6,698 nucleotides of DNA from an uncultured Erysipelotrichaceae bacterium (GTDB lineage Bacteria > Bacillota_I > Bacilli_A > Erysipelotrichales > Erysipelotrichaceae), in assembly GCA_944325295.1 (NCBI GenBank), contig CALUZL010000102.1, forward strand, positions 1 through 6,698. The letters run 5' to 3'. Position numbers and translations under genes: made by a program. This document shows positions 1 through 5,871 of this stretch, piece after piece. Position 1 is the first letter of the stretch, and the number at the start of each line of letters is the position of its first letter. The notes under the pieces were generated by a model that was given only the letters and a program-made list of their open reading frames with translations, did no database searches and was not told the DNA's origin.

Positions 1-2120
1 CCCTCTTTTGCTACTTCCTCTTTAAGCTTTGTCCATTTTTCGTCTTTATAGGCGCGAAGCTCAAAGTAGGCACCACTTTGCCAGTCGCTGCCCTCAAAAC
101 ACTCGTAAGCGCCTTTTTCTTTTGCCAGTTCATTGCTAGCTTTGATCACATAGTAGTTTATCTTTTCAAATAAGCGGTCAACATAGGTAAGGTGCTCTTC
201 ACTTTCAAAAGTCAAGCCGTGTTTGACAAGCATGTGGTGATACCCGCTTACACCAAGACCGATCGGACGATAGCGACTGTTAGTAAGTTTGGCATAGGGG
301 ATCGGGTAGAAATTGAGATCGATGACGTTATCGAGAGCTCTGACGATCACGGCGATCACTTTTTCAAGTCTTTGTTCATCGTCAGTATCGATCTTTCCTA
401 AGGAAAGCGAGGCCAAGTTACAGACGACAAAATCGCCCGGTCTACTTTTGTCGACGATGATCTTTTCGCCATCCACATCGACGATCTCACTTTCATAGAT
501 CTCAATGGCTTTCATATTTTGAGCGATCTCCGTACAGAGATTGCTGCAATAGATCATGCCGCGATTCTTATTGGGATTGGTCCGATTCACGATATCGCGA
601 TTGAAGGTAAATGGTGTCCCGGTCTCGACTTGCGATTTGATGATCAGTCTGACAAGGTCGCGCATGACCATTTCTCTTTTAGAGATCGCGCTGTCATTTA
701 CACACTCAAGATAGCGCTTCTCCCACTCTTGGCCATAGTAATCTTCAAGATGATAGCCCTTGACTTTATATATTTCGTGAGGACACATGAGATACCACTT
801 GGCATCAAGATCGCTTTTAGCCATTTTCCAAAACAGGTCCGGATAACAAACCGCCGGGAAGACATCGTGAGCTTTCATGCGGTCATCACCATTATTTGTC
901 CTCAGACTTAAAAACTCCGGCAGATCCTTGTGCCATACATCAAGATAGACAGCAACCGCCCCGGCCCTGACTCCGAGCTGATCGACAGCTACAGCTGTAT
1001 CATTGACCAGTTTGATCCATCTGATAACTCCGCCGGCAGCACCTTTAAAACCGCGAATATCGCTGCCGTTTGCCCTGACCTTACCAAAATACAAGCCCAT
1101 ACCACCGCCATACTTACTCACTTGTGCAAAATTGTCGATACTCTTGTAGATGTTCTTTAAAGTGTCATCAACGGTATCCACAAAACAAGACGACAACTGG
1201 TGGAAAGGTTTGCGGGCATTGGCCATCGTCGGTGTCGCCATCGTCACTTCCAGTTTTGATAAGATGTCATAGATCGCTTTGGCCCAAAAGAGCCGATCCT
1301 TTTCTTTGAGGGCCAGGTGCATGGCGATGCCCATAAACATCTCTTGGGGCGTTTCTAAGACTTCAAGATCATGATTGACGACAAGATATCGTTTAGCGAT
1401 AAGATCAAGACCGCTGTATGTGAAAAGGTAATCACGGTCATCTTCGATATACTCCTTAAGCTCTTCAAGTTCATCGTCGCTGTAGGTTTCGATGAGATAC
1501 TCGCCATAATAACCATTCGCTACAAGGTAGTGGACTTTGTCTGTGTAGGAGGTGATATTCAAGGCGGTCATCTGCTCGTTTATCTTTTCGTGCAGATCAT
1601 AGGCCAAAAACCGGGCAGCGATGTATTCCCAATCCGGAGCATCCTTACTGATGAGTTCGACACAGGCCTTTATCAGCATCTGCAGACGCTCTTGTGTATT
1701 CATATTGGTTTTGAGGAAAGATTGGACCTTGTTTAAAAGGTGAGAGAGATCATAGATGTCTGCTGAAAAGTCGTCTTGAATGGCACTGAAACGGGCGCGC
1801 AGATCGTCGTTTTGCACAACCTCTATAAGATCGTTTACGACTTTTCTTTTTTCAGCTCTTTTTTGCCGATAGAGGATGTAACTTTTAGCTTCGGCGTAAA
1901 ACCCGTTTTCCATGAGCTTAGCCTCGACGAGATCTTGAATCTTTTCGACTTTTAATTGTTTTTGGTCATTTTTACCGATCGTTTCGATCTCTTTTGCGAT
2001 CTTTAAAAGTGTTCGCTCATCGATCTCGCTGTTTGTGCTGATGAATGCTTTTTTGATAGCGTTAGCGATCTTGCGAGGATCGAATTCTTCAAATTTTCCA
2101 TCTCTTTTCTGAATGTCCAT
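1..2120 (-). CDS. nrdA: Class I ribonucleoside-diphosphate reductase, large (alpha) subunit; C-terminus cut by window edge
   Basis: This cytoplasmic enzyme reduces ribonucleoside diphosphates to deoxyribonucleotides, using a radical supplied by a partner NrdB-type subunit. My reading of the reverse strand gives 706 uninterrupted codons. Residues 2-92 match an ATP-cone (QKRDGKFEEFDPRKIANAI near the start), the allosteric activity domain typical of NrdA and usually absent from NrdE. The catalytic set is present: the first redox cysteine C312 in SSCFV, then N527, C529 and E531 in NLCTEI (thiyl-radical site), and the second redox cysteine C567 in CNLASLSL. A GLGVSGYHH motif follows at 621-629. 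By comparison with E. coli NrdA, roughly 100-150 residues are missing, including the radical-transfer tyrosine pair and the CxxC tail. The ATG at 2118-2120 has GGAGG five bases upstream. The gene is divergent from the PepSY operon; nrdB is expected downstream, outside the window. The family call is near certain; whether the partner is Ia or another class I subtype cannot be seen. Confidence 0.96.
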   Translation of the reverse strand, partial: MDIQKRDGKFEEFDPRKIANAIKKAFISTNSEIDERTLLKIAKEIETIGKNDQKQLKVEKIQDLVEAKLMENGFYAEAKSYILYRQKRAEKRKVVNDLIEVVQNDDLRARFSAIQDDFSADIYDLSHLLNKVQSFLKTNMNTQERLQMLIKACVELISKDAPDWEYIAARFLAYDLHEKINEQMTALNITSYTDKVHYLVANGYYGEYLIETYSDDELEELKEYIEDDRDYLFTYSGLDLIAKRYLVVNHDLEVLETPQEMFMGIAMHLALKEKDRLFWAKAIYDILSKLEVTMATPTMANARKPFHQLSSCFVDTVDDTLKNIYKSIDNFAQVSKYGGGMGLYFGKVRANGSDIRGFKGAAGGVIRWIKLVNDTAVAVDQLGVRAGAVAVYLDVWHKDLPEFLSLRTNNGDDRMKAHDVFPAVCYPDLFWKMAKSDLDAKWYLMCPHEIYKVKGYHLEDYYGQEWEKRYLECVNDSAISKREMVMRDLVRLIIKSQVETGTPFTFNRDIVNRTNPNKNRGMIYCSNLCTEIAQNMKAIEIYESEIVDVDGEKIIVDKSRPGDFVVCNLASLSLGKIDTDDEQRLEKVIAVIVRALDNVIDLNFYPIPYAKLTNSRYRPIGLGVSGYHHMLVKHGLTFESEEHLTYVDRLFEKINYYVIKASNELAKEKGAYECFEGSDWQSGAYFELRAYKDEKWTKLKEEVAKE

Positions 2121-2146
2121 AATTGCCTCCAAAAAATCACCATCAT

Positions 2147-2176
2147 AGTATAGTTGATTATTCAACTATATAGCAA
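2147..2176 (-). promoter_or_regulatory. Predicted sigma-A-type promoter of nrdA
   Basis: Read on the minus strand, TTGCTA (2176-2171, 4 of 6 matches to TTGACA) and TATACT (2152-2147, 5 of 6 matches to TATAAT) are separated by 18 bp. The start codon lies about 26 bp past the -10, leaving a short leader that contains the GGAGG ribosome binding site (2130-2126). The inverted repeat at 2149-2170 fills the spacer and overlaps the -10, so a bound protein would block polymerase. The transcription start is not mapped. Confidence 0.6.
2149..2170. promoter_or_regulatory. Perfect 9-bp inverted repeat, probable repressor operator for nrdA
   Basis: The arms TATAGTTGA (2149-2157) and TCAACTATA (2162-2170) are exact reverse complements around a TTAT centre. 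The TAGTTGA/TCAACTA half-sites resemble operators of MarR-family winged-helix repressors (general family knowledge). The site sits between the nrdA -35 and -10, a classic repression position. It does not follow the paired NrdR-box pattern (ACAC-AT-rich-GTGT boxes about three helical turns apart) expected at many nrd promoters. Which protein binds it cannot be told from the window, which encodes no MarR-like regulator. Confidence 0.6.
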
Positions 2177-2210
2177 TCACTTTGCCTGAACTTTTTATAA
2201 AATAACAAGT

Positions 2211-2232
2211 TTTAATCTTTCTTTAATCTTTT
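2211..2232 (+). promoter_or_regulatory. Tandem 11-bp direct repeat, probable OmpR/PhoB-family response-regulator site
   Basis: TTTAATCTTTC (2211-2221) is followed directly by TTTAATCTTTT (2222-2232), identical at 10 of 11 bases. Direct repeats with an 11-bp period, one helical turn, are the hallmark of OmpR/PhoB-family dimers; the streptococcal CiaR site TTTAAG-N5-TTTAAG has the same geometry. The repeat covers the -35 region and ends 5 bp before the -10 of the promoter for the PepSY/two-component operon, which suits an activator contacting polymerase. The obvious candidate is the regulator encoded at 3097-3768, giving autoregulation (inference). Confidence 0.6.
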
Positions 2233-2243
2233 TGGCTTATACT
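2215..2243 (+). promoter_or_regulatory. Predicted promoter of the PepSY / two-component operon
   Basis: A good -10 hexamer, TATACT, lies at 2238-2243. The position 17 bp upstream (2215-2220, ATCTTT) is a poor -35, and the regulator-type direct repeat lies across it. A weak -35 with an activator site on top is typical of response-regulator-dependent promoters. Transcription would start near 2250, just before the ribosome binding site at 2252-2258. Confidence 0.55.
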
Positions 2244-2251
2244 TTAGACAG

Positions 2252-2258
2252 TGAGGAA
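2252..2258 (+). promoter_or_regulatory. Ribosome binding site that decides the PepSY-protein start
   Basis: TGAGGAA precedes the ATG at 2266 by 7 bases. An in-frame GTG at 2251 would add five residues, but it has no upstream Shine-Dalgarno sequence, overlaps this site and would lie at the predicted transcription start. The ATG at 2272 is too far away. The start at 2266 is therefore preferred. Confidence 0.65.
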
Positions 2259-2265
2259 ATGTCTT

Positions 2266-3084
2266 ATGGGAATGTTTAAAGCAAATGGCACCAGATTTAT
2301 CATAGCTATAATCGCTATCATCATATTTGGGTGTGTCGTAGTGCTGATCATCAGTGCTGCATCCGACGATATCGATCAAGCCGATGCCAAAAAGATCGCT
2401 TTGAAGGATGCGGCTGTTTCTGAAAGCGAGCTGAGTGAACTGCACATCACGGATACGCTTCTAAATGGTAAGGAAGTCTACAATATCGTCTTTAAGACAA
2501 ATGGGCGCACTTTTACTTACGACATCGCTAAAGATGATGGCGATATCATAAACGCATCCTTTAAGATGGTGGAAAATAGTGATCCGGTTTTAAACGATCC
2601 CGAAAAAGAAGCCAATAACACCACGCCTACAACTGAACCAGACGGTGAGATTACCGAAAGCGAAGCCAAAAAGATTGCCTTAGATGATGCGACGGTCCTT
2701 GAAAGTGATGCCGTATTCATCAAGATCGCTTCTGATTTTGATGATGGGATCAGTGTCTACGAGATCGAGTTTTATAGCGGGAGTACGGAATACGACTACA
2801 AAATCGCCAAAAGTGATGGCCATATAGTCGCCAAAGATCTCGACATCGAAAATTACACCATTCCAAACAGTGACGAAACTATCATCTCTTTGGAAGAGGC
2901 AAGAGACCTCGCTTTAAGTCGCGTTGCGGGAGCGACCGTCAGCGATATCCATATCGAATTTGACTTCGACGATGGTCGTCAGCTCTATGAGGGCGAAATA
3001 TACTACAACGGCATGGAATATGAATTTGAGATCGATGCCACGACTTCTAACTTTATCGAGTGGAGTGCCGAGAGTTGGCATTAG
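2266..3084 (+). CDS. Membrane-anchored protein with three PepSY domains
   Basis: The product is 272 residues, with its biochemical role unknown. A hydrophobic segment at 11-32 follows a short basic N-terminus and has no clear cleavage site, so it is read as a signal anchor with the rest outside the membrane. Three repeats follow, each with a helix of the ESEAKKIAL type and then a strand-rich half ending in a YDYKIAKSDG-like hairpin: about residues 36-100, 129-193 and 207-268. This is the PepSY pattern. Repeats 1 and 2 are closest, both with AKKIAL and a tyrosine-aspartate near the end; repeat 3 has diverged (EEARDLAL). An Asn/Thr/Pro/Glu-rich linker (103-128) separates the first two. The protein is strongly acidic. 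The response regulator starts 12 bp after its stop. PepSY domains are known as extracytoplasmic modules, some inhibiting proteases; a role as accessory sensor or modulator of the kinase encoded downstream is inference from position. Confidence 0.88.
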   Translation: MGMFKANGTRFIIAIIAIIIFGCVVVLIISAASDDIDQADAKKIALKDAAVSESELSELHITDTLLNGKEVYNIVFKTNGRTFTYDIAKDDGDIINASFKMVENSDPVLNDPEKEANNTTPTTEPDGEITESEAKKIALDDATVLESDAVFIKIASDFDDGISVYEIEFYSGSTEYDYKIAKSDGHIVAKDLDIENYTIPNSDETIISLEEARDLALSRVAGATVSDIHIEFDFDDGRQLYEGEIYYNGMEYEFEIDATTSNFIEWSAESWH

Positions 3085-3096
3085 CAGGGAGGACTT

Positions 3097-3768
3097 GTGC
3101 GAATACTTATAGCAGAGGACGATAGAGATTTGAATCGTCTTTTAAAGAAACGACTTAAAAGTGAAGGCTACAGCGTCGATTCGGCTTTTGACGGTTTAGA
3201 AGCTATCGATTATCTGCAGAGTGCTGATTACGACCTTTTGATCGCCGATGTCATGATGCCTCGTCTTGACGGCGTCAGCCTTGTCGATAAGCTCAGAGCT
3301 GACGGTAAGATGCTGCCGATCCTTTTTTTGAGCGCCAAAGATGCGATCGAAGATAGGGTGAAAGGCCTTGATGCGGGTGCTGATGACTATTTGATCAAAC
3401 CTTTTGCCTACGAAGAACTGCTCGCAAGGATCAGGGTGCTCTTAAGAAAGACGGCTGCTGCCAAGACCAATATCTTAAAAGTTGAGGACCTTACCTTAGA
3501 TTTAGACAGCCATCTTGTCAAAAGAGGCGGAAAGAAGATCGAACTGTCCGGAAAGGAATTCAATATCTTGCGCTATCTCATGATCAATGAAGGCATTGTC
3601 CTTTCGAGGGAAAAACTGGAGGAGCACCTTTGGGACTATGACTATGTGACTTCCAGCAATGTCATCGATGTCTATATCCGTTATTTGCGCCGAAAGATCG
3701 ATGACGATTTTGATATTAAACTGATCCATACAGTCAGGGGCAGCGGCTATGTTTTAAAAAGAGAATGA
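3097..3768 (+). CDS. OmpR/PhoB-family response regulator
   Basis: This 223-residue cytoplasmic transcription factor should be phosphorylated by the kinase encoded next. The receiver domain spans about 1-118: acidic pocket E7-D8-D9, phospho-acceptor D51 in LLIADVMMP, switch residues S79 and Y98, and invariant K101 in the KPF motif. The winged-helix DNA-binding domain spans about 126-222, with a recognition helix near 186-202 (SSNVIDVYIRYLRRK) and a C-terminal wing, TVRGSGYVL. All key residues are intact and the length is normal. Translation starts at GTG 3097, four bases after an AGGGAGG site. The stop overlaps the kinase start (ATGA), indicating translational coupling. The direct repeat at 2211-2232 is a likely target. 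The exact subfamily (CiaR-, ArlR- or VanR-like) cannot be settled by eye. Confidence 0.95.
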   Translation: MRILIAEDDRDLNRLLKKRLKSEGYSVDSAFDGLEAIDYLQSADYDLLIADVMMPRLDGVSLVDKLRADGKMLPILFLSAKDAIEDRVKGLDAGADDYLIKPFAYEELLARIRVLLRKTAAAKTNILKVEDLTLDLDSHLVKRGGKKIELSGKEFNILRYLMINEGIVLSREKLEEHLWDYDYVTSSNVIDVYIRYLRRKIDDDFDIKLIHTVRGSGYVLKRE

Positions 3769-5126
3769 AAAGATTATCACTTAAGTGGCGACTTGTCATC
3801 TTGCATACGATAGTCATGACCTTGGTCATGGTTTTTGTACTGACCCTTTTATTTTCGATAAGTTCCAAAGAGATCAGCGCCAATGTAAAAAGCGAACTTC
3901 AGGACAGAGTCAGCGAGAGTTTTGACTATATAAGTATCAAAAATGGCGCTGTCATCTTTGACAAGGATTTTTTAGAGATAAAAGATGGTATCTACCTTTC
4001 GGCATATGATGGTGATGACCTCGATCTTCTCTATGGTAAGATACCTTATGGTTTTCATTACGACTTGGGCTTTTTAAAAGACGATATCCGCGAGATAAAG
4101 GCCGGCGATGTCAATTACTACGTCCTAGACAGTGATGTGATCTTATCTGATGGTCAAAAGCTGACTGTCCGGGGGATCGTTTCGATCGACGCTGCCCAAA
4201 GGGAATATGCCCTGACTTTGCGGATCGCTCTCATCCTTTTGCCGCTGCTTTTTTTCTTGACGATCGTATCGGGCTATATCTTGTCTAAAAGGGCGCTTGA
4301 TCCGGTGGAAAAGATCATCAAAAAGACTGACGACATAAGAAGAGAAAAAGATCTCTCTAAAAGGATCAACCTTGAAAATACAAGCGAAGAGATCAGTCGC
4401 TTGGCAAATACCTTTGACTCGCTTTTGGCGGATGTCGAAAAGGGATTTGAAAGAGAGAAGCGTTTCAGCAGCGATGTAGCTCATGAACTGCGCACGCCGA
4501 TAACAGTCATCAAAATGGCTTGCGACGATCTGCTTAAAAGAGATGACCTCGATCAAGATATGAAAGAGGACCTGGAAACGATCAAAAGAAAAAACGATCA
4601 GATGGCAAAGATGATCGAAAAACTGCTGCTTTTAGCCAGAGCCGAGCAGGGGCGCTATAAGCTGCATAAACATGACTTCGATCTTTCAAAACTGGCCATG
4701 ATCATCGGCGAAGAATTTAAAGTACTCGGCAAAGAGCGGGGGATAGAAGTGGTGACGCTGATCACTCCTGCAGTCAGGATGTATGGCGATGAAGATCTGC
4801 TCGAGCGTCTTTTGAGCAATGTCTTGGACAATGCGCTCAAATACACAAGGTCTAGTGGCAAGATCATTTTGAAGATAGATCGTGATAAAGACATCAAGAT
4901 CGAAGTCGTCGATACCGGGATCGGTATGGAAAAGTCACAGTTAGAAAAGATCTTCGATCGCTTCTATCAGGTCGACAGTTCGCGAAATGACAGCGGATCC
5001 GGGCTCGGTCTTTCATTTGTCAAATGGATAACGGATGTCCATGGTGGCAAGATCGATGTGCAAAGTGAAAAGAATAAAGGCACGACCTTTACATTCACCT
5101 TCAAAGACCAGATCGCTGAAAAGTAA
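3765..5126 (+). CDS. Two-TM sensor histidine kinase with HAMP domain
   Basis: This 453-residue membrane kinase is the partner of the regulator encoded just upstream, whose stop codon it overlaps by four bases. TM1 is at about 9-31, an extracytoplasmic segment at 32-150, TM2 at about 152-174, and a HAMP linker at about 172-225. The HisKA dimerisation domain carries phospho-acceptor H240 in the H-box SSDVAHELRTP (235-245). The HATPase domain has the N-box at 348-361 (N352, N356), G1 box DTGIGM (383-388), F-box IFDRFYQVD (396-404) and G2 box GSGLGLSFVKWI (411-422). All motifs are intact, so an active class I kinase is expected. The extracytoplasmic segment is acidic and tyrosine-rich and shows no domain I can name, so the signal is unknown. 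The PepSY protein in the same operon is a candidate interaction partner (inference). Confidence 0.95.
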   Translation: MKRLSLKWRLVILHTIVMTLVMVFVLTLLFSISSKEISANVKSELQDRVSESFDYISIKNGAVIFDKDFLEIKDGIYLSAYDGDDLDLLYGKIPYGFHYDLGFLKDDIREIKAGDVNYYVLDSDVILSDGQKLTVRGIVSIDAAQREYALTLRIALILLPLLFFLTIVSGYILSKRALDPVEKIIKKTDDIRREKDLSKRINLENTSEEISRLANTFDSLLADVEKGFEREKRFSSDVAHELRTPITVIKMACDDLLKRDDLDQDMKEDLETIKRKNDQMAKMIEKLLLLARAEQGRYKLHKHDFDLSKLAMIIGEEFKVLGKERGIEVVTLITPAVRMYGDEDLLERLLSNVLDNALKYTRSSGKIILKIDRDKDIKIEVVDTGIGMEKSQLEKIFDRFYQVDSSRNDSGSGLGLSFVKWITDVHGGKIDVQSEKNKGTTFTFTFKDQIAEK

Positions 5127-5134
5127 GACAACGC

Positions 5135-5677
5135 TTAATGAGCGATGGGACGATCCAGGCTTTCAAGCAATTTTTTGGCCTGTATCAAAATAGGAATTTC
5201 CCGCTTTGCGATCAGTGCACCGAGCTTAGAGTTTTTTCTCAGCTCATATTCGGCTAAAGCTTCGCTGTAAGAGAGCTTGAGAATCGATAAATGAAAGGAT
5301 TCCTCTTCGGTAACTGTTAGGTGCCTTTCGCCAAATGATTTAACATGGCAGAGAAAATAATTGTTCATATTATGACGATGGATCAAATTGTAGTAGTCAC
5401 TTACTACCCCGATCTTACATAAGATATCGATATCGGCTCCCAATTCTTCTTTGAGCTCTCTTTTTAAGGAAGAAAAAAGATCTTCGCCCTCTTCTGTGCC
5501 CCCACCGGCCGTTTCGATCAAAGTCGCTTTGCCAAAGTCGTCATCTCTTTTAATGCGTACGAAATAAAACATGCCCTCTGCATCGGTAACGATCGCTCGG
5601 ACGATGTTGCGGTCATGGTCGATGTATTCAAGCGGCCATTTGTCATCATTTAATTCAATGAAGATCTCATCAAGCAT
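5135..5677 (-). CDS. Nudix hydrolase
   Basis: This 180-residue, probably soluble enzyme should hydrolyse a nucleoside diphosphate linked to another group (X), with Mg or Mn. The Nudix box GX5EX7REUXEEXGU is complete at residues 59-81: G59, E65, R73, E74, E77, E78, G80. A strand-rich region precedes it (about 23-57, with VRAIVTDAEGMFYFVR), and a tail of about 100 residues follows with a helix-rich end. The substrate cannot be read from sequence; similarity in layout to ADP-ribose/sugar-nucleotide pyrophosphatases is only general. The ATG at 5677 is supported by AAAGGAG nine bases upstream (5693-5687). The gene is convergent with the histidine kinase gene, with 8 bp between stop codons and no hairpin-plus-T-run terminator seen. 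It may be transcribed alone or by readthrough from the upstream peptidase gene. Confidence 0.93.
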   Translation of the reverse strand: MLDEIFIELNDDKWPLEYIDHDRNIVRAIVTDAEGMFYFVRIKRDDDFGKATLIETAGGGTEEGEDLFSSLKRELKEELGADIDILCKIGVVSDYYNLIHRHNMNNYFLCHVKSFGERHLTVTEEESFHLSILKLSYSEALAEYELRKNSKLGALIAKREIPILIQAKKLLESLDRPIAH

Positions 5678-5778
5678 AGTTGTATACTCCTTTGTGTCTT
5701 ATCCGACCCTTTCAAAGATTGAATTTAGTCTCTGTGCGCATATAAAACTTAAACCGTTAGCAAGTGCCATCTCAGCTT

Positions 5779-5807
5779 ATTTAAAGTTAGTACAGCATCC
5801 ATATCAA
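5779..5807 (-). promoter_or_regulatory. Weak promoter candidate for the Nudix gene
   Basis: On the minus strand, TTGATA (5807-5802, 5 of 6 matches) is followed after 17 bp by TTAAAT (5784-5779, 4 of 6). If used, it would give a leader of about 95 nt before the Nudix start. The match is modest in AT-rich DNA, so chance is a real alternative. No riboswitch or T-box signature was recognised in the leader. Confidence 0.27.
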
Positions 5808-5843
5808 AGAAATCTCGGCAAATTTTCTAAAAATCATTATCTG

Positions 5844-5859
5844 ACTATTTCGAAATAGT
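5844..5859. repeat. Perfect 16-bp palindrome downstream of the peptidase gene
   Basis: ACTATTTCGAAATAGT is its own reverse complement. It lies 12 bp past the peptidase stop and about 165 bp upstream of the Nudix start. In minus-strand RNA it can form an AU-rich hairpin, and a run of five U follows 9 nt later, so it could be a weak terminator; the gap before the U run argues against a canonical one. A dimeric repressor operator is the alternative. The rest of the 194-bp gap (5678-5871) holds the Nudix ribosome binding site and nothing else I can name. Confidence 0.5.
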
Positions 5860-5871
5860 TAAAAGAGCTTT

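Noticed and set aside
192..1736. Plus-strand open frames of 60-130 codons across this stretch
   Set aside because: They lie antisense to nrdA, whose catalytic motifs are intact, and their translations show no recognisable domains or supported starts.
2162..2177. CTATATAG core at 2166-2173 as an NrdR box
   Set aside because: The core is two bases short of the usual NrdR-box centre, lacks ACAC/GTGT flanks, and has no second box at the expected spacing. It is better explained as part of the 22-bp inverted repeat.
2251..2268. GTG at 2251 as the start of the PepSY protein
   Set aside because: It has no Shine-Dalgarno sequence and overlaps the one serving ATG 2266. It also sits at the predicted transcription start.
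2323..2334. IFGC at residues 20-23 of the PepSY protein as a lipoprotein lipobox
   Set aside because: The hydrophobic run continues for about eight residues after the cysteine, and Phe at -2 fits the lipobox poorly. A plain membrane anchor is more likely.
4143..4556. 137-codon minus-strand frame inside the histidine kinase gene
   Set aside because: It is antisense to the HAMP/HisKA coding region, with no family resemblance; it is a shadow of the kinase codons.
5132..5144. CGCT/AGCG hairpin as a bidirectional terminator
   Set aside because: The stem is only four base pairs, there is no T run on either strand, and it overlaps the Nudix stop codon.
5749..5802. 17-residue minus-strand mini-ORF (MDAVLTLNKLRWHLLTV) as a leader peptide or gene remnant
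   Set aside because: It lacks a convincing ribosome binding site, overlaps the only promoter candidate, and resembles nothing I recognise; length alone is expected by chance.
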